Positions 1-7,313 of a DNA stretch of 22,423 nucleotides are shown piece after piece (position 1 is the first letter of the stretch; every line of letters starts with the position of its first letter). Below the pieces are notes generated by a model. That model had not been told where the DNA came from. It searched no databases and worked only from the letters and a program-made list of their open reading frames with translations. Source of the stretch: an uncultured Erysipelotrichaceae bacterium (lineage in GTDB: Bacteria; Bacillota_I; Bacilli_A; Erysipelotrichales; Erysipelotrichaceae); NCBI GenBank assembly GCA_902796525.1, contig CADBPB010000100.1, positions 1 to 22,423 of the forward strand, given 5' to 3'. A program made the translations under genes and the position numbers.

Positions 1-684
1 AGGGAAGTCTTCTGGGTCAATGCCGTCGGTCCGGATGATCCCCGTTTCAATGAACGTTTCGCCGATTTTGCGAAGAATTATCCGAACCTGCATATCGTCG
101 ACTGGGAAAAGGCTTCCCGCGGTCACCCGGAGTATTTCTATTATGACAATATCCACGTCATCGGCGATGGCGTTACTGCCCTGACGGAGACGATCTATGA
201 TGCGATCTTCGATGTCTATCTGGAAAAATACAGACAGCAGAAAGAAGAGATCAGAGATGAAAGAAACAGTACCGTCATATTCTGCGGCAATGACATCCTG
301 ATAGCGGCATATCCGTATCTTTACGATGCCTATCCTGAAGCGGCCTATCGGAGTCAGGACGCCGACTTTGAAAGCCTTTGTCGGGTACTAGAGGCCCAGA
401 TCAAAGACAATACGCTTGAACACAAGATCGTTTTCCTATACGATTCCCGTTTTTCTATCTCCTGGGAGGAGTATGAAAAACTGATCGGACTTTGTCAGGA
501 GTACGAGCTCTATATCTGCAGAATCTTCGATGACATTCCGGAATTCGATGACGGCAATGTCAAAGTGATCGATTTCCGGAATCGGCTCAGGGAAAACAGA
601 GATTATCTGCTGGCGGATGGGTTCCATCTTTCGCAGGACGGATGCATAGCGCTGACGGAAGCGATCAAAGAAGCATTAAAATGA
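1..684 (+). CDS. OatA-like SGNH acyltransferase, C-terminal part with tandem SGNH domains (5' truncated)
   Basis: Frame 1 is open from the window edge to the TGA at 682-684 (227 residues), so the start lies upstream. The first part resembles the C-terminal end of the SGNH domain found in OatA-type peptidoglycan O-acetyltransferases: WVNAV, then VDWEKASRGHPEYFYYD, then the Asp-x-x-His pair (Asp codon 145, His codon 154) that completes the catalytic triad in this family. From about 274 a second SGNH-like unit begins: a beta strand with CGND where GDS is expected (286-294), a DSRF where the G-x-N block would be (442-453), VKVIDF, and a final D-G-F-H (Asp 616, His 625). The second unit has therefore lost the nucleophile serine and the block III asparagine and is probably non-catalytic. 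The usual N-terminal acyltransferase-3 membrane domain cannot be seen here. A standalone secreted SGNH hydrolase is the alternative. Confidence 0.72.
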   Translation, partial: REVFWVNAVGPDDPRFNERFADFAKNYPNLHIVDWEKASRGHPEYFYYDNIHVIGDGVTALTETIYDAIFDVYLEKYRQQKEEIRDERNSTVIFCGNDILIAAYPYLYDAYPEAAYRSQDADFESLCRVLEAQIKDNTLEHKIVFLYDSRFSISWEEYEKLIGLCQEYELYICRIFDDIPEFDDGNVKVIDFRNRLRENRDYLLADGFHLSQDGCIALTEAIKEALK

Positions 685-703
685 CCGTTCTTGCTGAGCA
701 GGC

Positions 704-738
704 GATCCAAGATTCCCGATCTGCGAGAGGAATGGATC
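704..738 (+). other. Imperfect inverted repeat in the intergenic region upstream of cdaA
   Basis: In the 130-bp gap between the SGNH gene and cdaA, GATCC (704-708) and ATTCC (712-716) pair with GGAAT (729-733) and GGATC (734-738). This gives a 10-bp stem with a 3-nt bulge and a 12-nt loop. No T-tract follows directly, so it is not a standard terminator. It could be an RNA hairpin at the 3' end of the upstream mRNA or a protein-binding site. The function is unknown. Confidence 0.35.
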
Positions 739-748
739 TACCGGTGTC

Positions 749-767
749 AGAAACCAGGCGGTTTTTT
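749..767 (+). terminator. Weak candidate terminator after the SGNH gene
   Basis: AAACC (751-755), loop AGGC, GGTTT (760-764), with the T-run continuing to 767. Pairing can be extended by A749-T766 and G750-T765. The stem is short and has only two G-C pairs, so this is a weak intrinsic terminator at best. It sits where one is needed, between an ending gene and the cdaA promoter. Confidence 0.35.
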
Positions 768-782
768 AATCATCTTGATTTA

Positions 783-811
783 TGTTATAATATTAAAACG
801 TACGAAGGAGG
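783..811 (+). promoter_or_regulatory. cdaA promoter (extended -10) and ribosome binding site
   Basis: A TG at 783-784, one base, then a perfect TATAAT at 786-791 form an extended -10 element. No good -35 is visible at 17 nt; there is only a T-run at 762-767. The predicted start point is near 798. AAGGAGG at 805-811 lies just before ATG 815, so the leader is about 17 nt, too short for a riboswitch. Confidence 0.65.
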
Positions 812-814
812 AAC

Positions 815-1885
815 ATGGCTGATTATAATATCAACTTGACAATACAGAATATCTGGTCCGTATTCCGGGTCGTGGTCGATATCGCGATCATGTGGATCGT
901 TTTCTATTATGCGATCAAAGTGATCCGCAACAATTCCCGAACGATCCAGATTTTCAAAGGCATTATCGCCGTGGTTGCGGTCAACGGTCTGGCCAAGCTG
1001 CTGGGTCTTTCCACCGTGACTTATTTCACCGATCTGTTTATCAACTGGGGTCTTCTGGCCTGCATCATCATCTTCCAGCCGGAAATACGGGGACTTTTGG
1101 AAAAGATAGGCAAAACCAATGCGTTCTCCAGGATCTCGTCCCTGCTTTCCAACGAAAGGGAAAAACTGGTCGAAGAGCTTTACGAAGCGACGGTCACTTT
1201 GTCCAAGAATAGAGTCGGCGCACTGATCACCATCGAACAGTCCCAGTCGCTGCAGGATTACATCAAGACCGGTATCACGGTCAATGCCGAAGTGACGAAA
1301 GAACTGCTGTGTTCGATCTTTATGACGACCACGCCTCTGCATGACGGCGCGATCATCATCCAGGGCGATAAAGTAGCCTGCGCAAGCGCCTATTTCCCGC
1401 CGACCAATATCAATCTGTCTTCCCGTTACGGTGCCAGACACAGGGCGGCGTTAGGCATCGCGGAAGTATCGGATGCGCTGACGATCGTCGTGTCGGAAGA
1501 GACCAGTGCGATTTCGATCGCGGAGAACGGCCGTATTTTTTCCGTCGATGAGAAACAGCTGAAGGAATATCTGCGCCGTGTCATCTGCAACGATGTCACG
1601 CTGATCGAGAAGAATACGCGACGCAGAAGATCGCTGGTCAATGACGAAGAAACGAACCGCGATCTGTTTGAAAATGAAGACGATAGCCAGAAAAAAGGGT
1701 TCTCTCTGTTCAGAAACCGTCTGAACGAAGAAGAAGCGATCAATGCGGAACATAACGTTCCCAGCATGAAGGTACCGGTCAATAACCGGCGAAAATATGA
1801 AACGAATACGGATCGGACGTTTGAAGATGAGATCTTTATCGAAGACAACTTAAAGGAGAATGGCGATGGCTCAGAACAATCCTGA
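815..1885 (+). CDS. cdaA: Diadenylate cyclase CdaA (c-di-AMP synthase)
   Basis: This is a membrane-bound DisA_N-type cyclase that condenses two ATP into c-di-AMP, the signal controlling potassium and osmotic balance and cell-wall homeostasis. Three N-terminal membrane segments are visible at about residues 16-37, 45-65 and 70-88. The cyclase domain follows, with the two signature motifs: DGA at residues 177-179 (within LHDGAIII) and RHR at 208-210 (within GARHRAALG). At 356 residues it is longer than the usual CdaA of about 270-280, because a basic RRRR patch near residue 267 is followed by a tail of roughly 90 highly charged, acidic residues. ATG 815 has an AAGGAGG immediately upstream. The 3' end overlaps cdaR by 20 nt, and the order cdaA-cdaR-glmM is the classic Firmicutes operon. 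Confidence 0.96.
   Translation: MADYNINLTIQNIWSVFRVVVDIAIMWIVFYYAIKVIRNNSRTIQIFKGIIAVVAVNGLAKLLGLSTVTYFTDLFINWGLLACIIIFQPEIRGLLEKIGKTNAFSRISSLLSNEREKLVEELYEATVTLSKNRVGALITIEQSQSLQDYIKTGITVNAEVTKELLCSIFMTTTPLHDGAIIIQGDKVACASAYFPPTNINLSSRYGARHRAALGIAEVSDALTIVVSEETSAISIAENGRIFSVDEKQLKEYLRRVICNDVTLIEKNTRRRRSLVNDEETNRDLFENEDDSQKKGFSLFRNRLNEEEAINAEHNVPSMKVPVNNRRKYETNTDRTFEDEIFIEDNLKENGDGSEQS
1852..1858 (+). promoter_or_regulatory. Ribosome binding site that decides the cdaR start
   Basis: AAAGGAG at 1852-1858 ends 1 nt before the ATG at 1860 but 7 nt before the in-frame ATG at 1866. Normal spacing favours 1866 as the cdaR start. Confidence 0.6.
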
Positions 1886-3209
1886 AGAAAAACTGGAACG
1901 GGCGAAGCAGATCGCTTTGAGAAATAACCGGGGACAGTACGAAACGGCAGAAGAGAACATCCTCAAGTTTTTCCGCTGGATCTCTTCGCTGATCGACCGT
2001 CTGTTCTTTTCGACCAAATATCTGGGATTCTTTGCGCTGATCCTGGCATGTCTGGCTTATTTTGTGGCCACCTACGACAGTTCCAGCAATACGCTTTCCA
2101 GCTCCAAGGTCCTATCCAACGTGGCGATCAACGCCCGTTACAATTCCGAGACATTCGAATTGTCCGGACTTCCTTCGGCATGCGAGATCGTCATTACCGG
2201 CGATGCGGCCAACGTCAACAACGCCGCCAGCAAGAAGGGCTACTGCCAGGTCGACCTGGAAGGCTACACGGAAGGGACACATACCGTCAAGCTGAATGCG
2301 ATCGGCTACGGAGACAACGTGTCGACTATCGTATCGCCAAGCGAAGCAACCATCGTTTTAAAGAAAAAGACGACTATCCAGTTTGATCTTTCCTATGACT
2401 ATATCAACCAGAACCAGATGGATTCCCGCTACATTTTAAGCGAACCGACCTTTGCGCAAGGCACCAAGATCAACATCCGTGCTTCGCAGGATACCCTGAA
2501 TTCCATTGCGCTGGTCAAAGCGCTCATCGATGTCTCGGGACAGACCGGAGATTTCGAGATCGAAGCGCCGCTGGTCGCTTATGACCGCAACGGTCAGGCA
2601 GTCAATGCGGAAATCGTTCCAAGTTCCGTTCTGGCTTCGGTCAGAGTATCTTCGCCAAACATCGAAGTGCCGATCGTTCTGAATCCAACCGGCCAGGTTC
2701 CGGTAGGACTGGCGATCGATACGGCAACGATCGTGGATTACCAGACGACCAGGATCTATGGGCCTGAGAACGTCCTAAACAATATCCGGGAAGTCTATGT
2801 CAACTTCGATATGTCATCCGTAACGGAGAATGTCGATAAAGATATCATGCTGCCGGTCGTCCTGCCGTCTGGCGTTTCTGCCAGCGATGTGACGGTCGTC
2901 AATGTGCAGGTCTCTCTGTCTACGGTATCTACCAGGACTTTGGAGAAACTGCCGTTGAACGCCCATAACAACTACAACAATCTGGCGATTTCCGAAATCG
3001 GCTTCATGAATGTCGATGTGGAACTCTCAGGTTCGGAAAACAATGTTCAGGCAGTGAATTCCGATGATATCGAAGTCTATTTCGAGATGCCGGAAGAACC
3101 TGGCGTCTATGAGCTGCCGCTGCTGGTCACGGTCAACGGTCATCCGTATGTGAATGTAGCTCTGGAACGGTCGATGGTAAACATTACGGTAGTGGAGGCG
3201 AACCAATAA
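1866..3209 (+). CDS. cdaR: CdaR (YbbR-domain regulator of CdaA)
   Basis: CdaR is the membrane partner that modulates CdaA activity from the outer face of the membrane. A cytoplasmic N-terminus of about 50 residues (the region of KFFRWISSLIDRLFFSTK) precedes one membrane segment (around YLGFFALILACLAYFVATY). The extracellular remainder contains four successive YbbR-like repeats with alternating beta strands, for example VLSNVAINARYNSETFELSG, YILSEPTFAQGTKINIRA, ATIVDYQTTRIYGPENVL and MNVDVELSGSENNVQAV. The total of 447 residues is close to the family norm. The start at 1866 is chosen from RBS spacing; ATG 1860 is the in-frame alternative. The stop codon shares one base with the glmM start, so the two are tightly coupled. 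Confidence 0.93.
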   Translation: MAQNNPEEKLERAKQIALRNNRGQYETAEENILKFFRWISSLIDRLFFSTKYLGFFALILACLAYFVATYDSSSNTLSSSKVLSNVAINARYNSETFELSGLPSACEIVITGDAANVNNAASKKGYCQVDLEGYTEGTHTVKLNAIGYGDNVSTIVSPSEATIVLKKKTTIQFDLSYDYINQNQMDSRYILSEPTFAQGTKINIRASQDTLNSIALVKALIDVSGQTGDFEIEAPLVAYDRNGQAVNAEIVPSSVLASVRVSSPNIEVPIVLNPTGQVPVGLAIDTATIVDYQTTRIYGPENVLNNIREVYVNFDMSSVTENVDKDIMLPVVLPSGVSASDVTVVNVQVSLSTVSTRTLEKLPLNAHNNYNNLAISEIGFMNVDVELSGSENNVQAVNSDDIEVYFEMPEEPGVYELPLLVTVNGHPYVNVALERSMVNITVVEANQ

Positions 3210-4531
3210 TGGGTAAATATTTTGGTACTGACGGGATCCGCGGCGTCGCGCATGAAACGCTGACGGACGAGATCGCATATCGCGTTGCGAGATTCATAGG
3301 CAATTATTATAAAGGCGGACGTATCGTGATCGGCATGGATACGCGCCAGTCTTCGAAAGATTTCGAGGCGGACCTGAGCAAAGGCATCAGCGAGTCAGGC
3401 TGCGATGTCTATCTTTTAGGCTACTGTTCGACGCCTTGTCTGGCCTATACGACGATCAATGAAGCATTTTCCTGCGGCGTCATGATTTCCGCTTCCCATA
3501 ATCCTTACACCGATAACGGGATCAAAATCTTCGGCAACGACGGATTCAAGCTGAAGGAAGATATCGAACTTCTAATCGAAGACTATATCGATGATCCGAT
3601 CGATCTTGGCACTGCCGAGGCAGGCAAGATCATCGAACATCACGATGCGGTCAGGACCTATCAGGACTGGCTGCTGCAGAAGTATCCTCTGGATCTTCAG
3701 GGGATGAAACTCTGCGTGGATCTGTGCAACGGTTCGAACTGCTACACCGCCAAGGATGTTCTGAATCGGCTGAATGCGAACGTGACGTATCTCAATGATG
3801 CCCCGGATGGCACCAACATCAACAACCACTGCGGTTCGACCCATCTGGAGATGCTGCAGGAAGCGATGAAGAACGGAGACTACGATCTGGGATTCGCCTT
3901 CGATGGCGATGCGGACCGCGTGCTCTTCGTGGATCATGATGGAGAGGTCGTCGATGGCGACAAGATCATGTATCTGTTCTCCAAATATCTCAAAGAAAAA
4001 GGCCTGCTGACGCATGATACGCTGGTAACGACGGTCATGTCCAACATCGGCTTATATAAAGCGCTGGAAAAACTGAATATCAAGTCGGATATCGTGGCAG
4101 TCGGCGACAAGAATGTCTGCGACAGCATGGTCCGCAACGGTTTTGTGGTAGGCGGAGAGCAGTCCGGTCATATCATTTATTCTTACGACGTCTATTTCGG
4201 AGACGGATTAAAGACGGCACTGCTGGCACTGCAGATCTTAAGCGAATACGGCTGTTCCATCAAAGAAGCGACGGCCGGCATCAAGATCTATCCGCAGCTG
4301 CTGGTCAATGAAAAAGTGACCGACAAGAAGATCGTCCTGACCGATGACGCGATCATCAGAAAGATCCAGGAGATTGCCGACATACTTTCGGACAATGGCC
4401 GTATCCTGGTAAGACCATCCGGAACGGAACCGCTGATAAGAGTCATGGTCGAAGCGGAAAATGATGAACTCTGTCACAAATATGTGTACGAAGTCATCGA
4501 TCTGATCAAAGAGAGGGGATATGCGATATAG
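3209..4531 (+). CDS. glmM: Phosphoglucosamine mutase GlmM
   Basis: GlmM converts glucosamine-6-phosphate to glucosamine-1-phosphate in the cytoplasm, the committed route to UDP-GlcNAc and peptidoglycan. All four hallmark elements are present: the N-terminal GKYFGTDGIRG; the phosphoserine loop ISASHNP with Ser96; the metal-binding DGDADR at 232-237; the sugar-binding GGEQSGH at 315-321; and the phosphate-binding RPSGTEPLIR starting at residue 402. Its 440 residues match the family. A GGAGG at 3194-3198 serves the ATG at 3209. It closes the cdaA operon, and its stop codon lies inside the loop side of an intrinsic terminator. In several Firmicutes GlmM binds and inhibits CdaA; whether that holds here is inference. 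Confidence 0.97.
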   Translation: MGKYFGTDGIRGVAHETLTDEIAYRVARFIGNYYKGGRIVIGMDTRQSSKDFEADLSKGISESGCDVYLLGYCSTPCLAYTTINEAFSCGVMISASHNPYTDNGIKIFGNDGFKLKEDIELLIEDYIDDPIDLGTAEAGKIIEHHDAVRTYQDWLLQKYPLDLQGMKLCVDLCNGSNCYTAKDVLNRLNANVTYLNDAPDGTNINNHCGSTHLEMLQEAMKNGDYDLGFAFDGDADRVLFVDHDGEVVDGDKIMYLFSKYLKEKGLLTHDTLVTTVMSNIGLYKALEKLNIKSDIVAVGDKNVCDSMVRNGFVVGGEQSGHIIYSYDVYFGDGLKTALLALQILSEYGCSIKEATAGIKIYPQLLVNEKVTDKKIVLTDDAIIRKIQEIADILSDNGRILVRPSGTEPLIRVMVEAENDELCHKYVYEVIDLIKERGYAI

Positions 4532-4543
4532 CCCCTTTTGTTT
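4511..4543 (+). terminator. Intrinsic terminator of the cdaA-cdaR-glmM operon
   Basis: GGGG (4515-4518) pairs with CCCC (4532-4535). ATAT (4519-4522) pairs with ATAT (4526-4529) on either side of a GCG loop, with a 2-nt bulge. The stem can extend outward by A-T and G-T pairs (4511-4514 with 4536-4539). The run TTTTGTTTT follows. The glmM stop codon TAG (4529-4531) lies within the structure. Confidence 0.7.
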
Positions 4544-4549
4544 TATAAT
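4544..4549 (+). promoter_or_regulatory. -10 element for the two-component operon, predicted leaderless start
   Basis: A perfect TATAAT at 4544-4549 follows directly on the T-tract of the glmM terminator. Six bases separate it from ATG 4556, so transcription would be expected to begin at or next to the A of the start codon. No convincing -35 is seen; that position falls in the terminator hairpin. Confidence 0.6.
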
Positions 4550-4555
4550 GGAGTC

Positions 4556-5209
4556 ATGAAAAAGATAATCAACATCGTTGAAGATGAAAAGGATCTTAAT
4601 GAACTGGTGAAATCCTATCTGGAGAAGGAAGGATACCAGGTCTATTCGTATCTGAATTTCGAAGATGCCTATGCGCATATCGATGATTACTGCGATTTGT
4701 GGATCCTTGATATCATGCTGGATGACAGATCGGGCTTCGACCTGATCGAGATCATCAAAGAAAAGAAAGCGGATACGCCGGTTGTTTTCATGTCGGCCAG
4801 AGATAAGGAATTCGACCGGATCATCGGTCTGGAGAAGGGCTCGGATGACTATATCACCAAGCCGTTCTCTCCCAAGGAGCTGGTTCTGCGCGTCAACAAT
4901 ATCATCCGCAGAGTCTACAAGGAAGACGAACGGATCGAGATCAACGGCTACGAGATCGATGAAAACCAGCGCACTGTCTTCAAAGGGGACGAACAGATCG
5001 AACTGACTACCAAAGAATTCGATCTGCTGATGCTGTTTGTGAAAAACAGAGGAACCGCCTTTCTGCGTGAACAGATCCTGGAAAAAGTCTGGGATGAAAA
5101 CTATTACGGATCCGATCGTGTCGTCGACGATACGCTGCGCCGGCTTAGAAAGAAGCTTCCGGATATGAATATCCAGACGATCTACGGATTCGGTTACAGG
5201 CTCGGATGA
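4556..5209 (+). CDS. OmpR-family response regulator, CssR-like
   Basis: A DNA-binding response regulator of 217 residues. The receiver domain (about 1-118) has the acidic pair E9-D10, phospho-acceptor Asp52 in WILDIML, Ser80 in FMSARD, and Lys102 in DYITKPF. A winged helix follows (about 125-215), with LTTKEFDLLMLF and the recognition-helix region DRVVDDTLRRLRKK, ending IYGFGYRLG. The wording of the receiver and wing regions resembles Bacillus CssR (secretion stress) more than PhoP or WalR; this comparison is from memory. ATG 4556 is preferred to the in-frame TTG at 4538, because TATAAT lies between them and the conserved MKKIINIVEDE begins there. GGAG at 4550-4553 is too close to act as a normal RBS. 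The gene overlaps the kinase gene by an ATGA. Confidence 0.9.
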   Translation: MKKIINIVEDEKDLNELVKSYLEKEGYQVYSYLNFEDAYAHIDDYCDLWILDIMLDDRSGFDLIEIIKEKKADTPVVFMSARDKEFDRIIGLEKGSDDYITKPFSPKELVLRVNNIIRRVYKEDERIEINGYEIDENQRTVFKGDEQIELTTKEFDLLMLFVKNRGTAFLREQILEKVWDENYYGSDRVVDDTLRRLRKKLPDMNIQTIYGFGYRLG

Positions 5210-6552
5210 AAAGAATTCGCATCTGGCTCAGCAACTTTACGCTGGTCCAGCAGTTTCTGACGATCGTGCTCATTACCTTTACGGTACTGCTCTTTTTTAT
5301 ATTCACTTATCTGAACCGGAATATCGATACCTTTACCGATACCCAGATGTACGTGTACATCCACCGTTCCCAGAACGAATATCTGGAAACCAGAGCAAAT
5401 CTCAATGAGTCGAACGTCCTCCATTTCGTGTATAACCGGGTCTCGGAGCGTTATCTCAACAACGTCCCTGAAGAATACGAAGAGATCCTGGATCACATCA
5501 ATGCCGATCCCGGAGAAAACATCATCGACAGCAAATATGTCGCAGACAATACATCGATCGTCTATTCCATCGTGGGTTTCGATGAAGACTACCGTCTGAT
5601 TTCGATCATCCGCAACAACTTCCGCGACGAATTCCGCGATGCCTTGCTGAGCGGCGTCATCAATATGACCTTCTATGTGGTCGGCGGACTGATCACGCTG
5701 ATCCTGCTGTGGGTCATCTCTCTGATCAGGCCATTGGATCTGATCATCAACTATATCGATAAGGTCAGAAGAGGAGAGAAAGCGACCCTGACCGTCAACC
5801 GCTACGACGAGATCGGCGAAGTTGCCGAAGCTCTGGTCAGCATGAATGACCAGCTGGAGCAGCAGCAACACATCCGCGACGAGATGATACAGAACATCTC
5901 CCACGACCTGAAAACGCCGATCGCGACGATCAAGTCCTATTCCGAGTCGATCAAGGACGGCATCTATCCCTACGATACGCTGGAAAAGAGCGTCGATGTC
6001 ATCATCGAGAATGCCGACCGTCTGGAAAACAAAGTCTATTCCCTGATCACCTACAACAAGATGGGTTATCTTGTCGATAATGGGAACAATTATCTGAACG
6101 TGCATATGGAGCCGATCATCCACAAAGCGATCCTTGATTGCGAAGTCTTGCGGAACGATATCGAAATCAAGACCGAGATCGATTCCGATGTCTATTTCCA
6201 TGGCGAGGAAGAACCGTGGCGGGTCGTCATCGAGAATCTTCTGGATAATGCCTTGCGTTATGCGCATAGCTTGATCCGCATCACTCTGAGCGACAACCTT
6301 CTGGAAGTATACAACGATGGTCCGGCAATCGAGAAGGACCGTCTGGATAAGCTGTTCAAGCCTTACGAGAAAGGCAACAAAGGCAAATTCGGCCTGGGTC
6401 TTTCTATCATCAAGAAGGTGACGGAAACTTACGGCTATAACGTCACCGGCGAGAATATGAACGAAGGCGTGGTCTTCCGCATCTATGCGAACAGGAAGAT
6501 GAAGAAACTGCCGCGGAAAAGAAATGATAAAAAGAGTATAATTGAAACATGA
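5206..6552 (+). CDS. Sensor histidine kinase, CssS-like
   Basis: This membrane sensor kinase is the partner of the preceding response regulator, which it overlaps by ATGA (5206-5209). Layout: membrane segment about 17-37, an extracytoplasmic sensor loop of about 110 residues, a second membrane segment about 150-172, HAMP about 173-225, then the dimerisation box NISHDLKTP with phospho-accepting His233. The ATPase domain has the N box ENLLDNALRY (Asn348), the G1-like NDGPAIEKD and the G2-like GKFGLGLSI (near 396). The compact ATPase domain and the SIKDGI after the H box recall CssS, the secretion and envelope-stress sensor of Bacillus; this is inference. The final codons AGT-ATA-ATT double as a TATAAT just before the next gene and are unlike the ATC-rich usage around them. 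Confidence 0.93.
   Translation: MKRIRIWLSNFTLVQQFLTIVLITFTVLLFFIFTYLNRNIDTFTDTQMYVYIHRSQNEYLETRANLNESNVLHFVYNRVSERYLNNVPEEYEEILDHINADPGENIIDSKYVADNTSIVYSIVGFDEDYRLISIIRNNFRDEFRDALLSGVINMTFYVVGGLITLILLWVISLIRPLDLIINYIDKVRRGEKATLTVNRYDEIGEVAEALVSMNDQLEQQQHIRDEMIQNISHDLKTPIATIKSYSESIKDGIYPYDTLEKSVDVIIENADRLENKVYSLITYNKMGYLVDNGNNYLNVHMEPIIHKAILDCEVLRNDIEIKTEIDSDVYFHGEEEPWRVVIENLLDNALRYAHSLIRITLSDNLLEVYNDGPAIEKDRLDKLFKPYEKGNKGKFGLGLSIIKKVTETYGYNVTGENMNEGVVFRIYANRKMKKLPRKRNDKKSIIET
6537..6542 (+). promoter_or_regulatory. Candidate internal -10 with predicted leaderless start for the hydrolase gene
   Basis: TATAAT at 6537-6542 lies in the last codons of the kinase gene and is followed by exactly 6 nt and then ATG 6549. 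No SD sequence precedes this ATG. A clear -35 is not visible, so the promoter may be weak. Translational coupling through the ATGA overlap is the alternative. Confidence 0.45.
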
Positions 6553-7313
6553 GCACAATTCTGATCGATGATATCGAATTATACTATGAGAAATATGGAA
6601 ACAAAGGCAAGAAGGTCCTTCTGCTTCACGGATGGGGAACTTCGAGCGAGCTGATGGCCTTTATCGGAGAATCGCTTAAGAAACACTTTACCATATACAA
6701 TATCGATTTTCCGGGATTCGGTCATTCGTCGGAGCCGCCTGTCGCCTGGAACACCGAAGACTATGCCGCTTTTTTATATGATTTCTGTCAGAAACAGAAG
6801 ATTGAAGATCCGATCATCATTGCGCATTCTTTCGGCTGCCGGGTCGCCTTCAGATACGCCCGCAAGCATCCCGTACGCAAAATGGTGCTGACCGGCGCTG
6901 CAGGGATAAGAGACCGGCGCGATCTGTCCTATTATTTCAAGGTCTACAGTTACAAGTTGGCCAAGAAGATCCTCGGCATCGGACCTTTACGGAAGTACCG
7001 GGATATCCTGCAGAAGAATGCGGGCAGCGAAGATTACCGCAACAGCAGCGGCGTGATGCGCGAGACCTTCGTCAAGGTCGTCAACGAGGATGTGAAAGAT
7101 ATCCTGCCCGAGATCGATGTCGAGACCTTGCTGGTATACGGAGAAAACGATGACGCCACTCCGCTGCGCCAGGGCAAGCTGATCGAGAAGCTCATGCCCG
7201 ATGCGACTTTGGTGGTGTTTGAAAACGATGATCATTATGCCTACATCCACCAGCCGCAGCGTTTCTGCCTGGTGCTGGATGCTTTCTTAAGGAGCGAATA
7301 TGCTGAAAAGTGA
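6549..7313 (+). CDS. Alpha/beta-fold hydrolase, substrate unknown
   Basis: A 254-residue cytoplasmic serine hydrolase without a signal peptide. Visible elements are the oxyanion HGWG near residue 27, the nucleophile elbow AHSFGC with Ser94, a VYGENDD segment carrying the likely acid Asp201 or Asp202, and the catalytic His229 in DDHYAYIHQ. A lid-like helical insert lies between (about 120-170). The family covers esterases, lipases and haloperoxidase-like enzymes, so no substrate can be assigned. It overlaps the kinase stop by ATGA and the next gene by 14 nt, so it belongs to the envelope operon; a role in envelope or lipid metabolism is only inferred. No SD is seen before ATG 6549. Confidence 0.85.
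   Translation: MSTILIDDIELYYEKYGNKGKKVLLLHGWGTSSELMAFIGESLKKHFTIYNIDFPGFGHSSEPPVAWNTEDYAAFLYDFCQKQKIEDPIIIAHSFGCRVAFRYARKHPVRKMVLTGAAGIRDRRDLSYYFKVYSYKLAKKILGIGPLRKYRDILQKNAGSEDYRNSSGVMRETFVKVVNEDVKDILPEIDVETLLVYGENDDATPLRQGKLIEKLMPDATLVVFENDDHYAYIHQPQRFCLVLDAFLRSEYAEK

Noticed and set aside
792..814. Riboswitch (for example c-di-AMP type) upstream of cdaA
   Set aside because: The predicted leader is only about 17 nt, too short for any known aptamer.
5194..6558. Open frame of 454 codons antisense to the histidine kinase gene, and similar long minus-strand frames under cdaA, murF-like and rluB genes
   Set aside because: The sense proteins are clear family members. The antisense translations are low-complexity Asp/Ile/Val/Gln mixtures produced by GATC/ATC-rich codon usage, with no domain or RBS.
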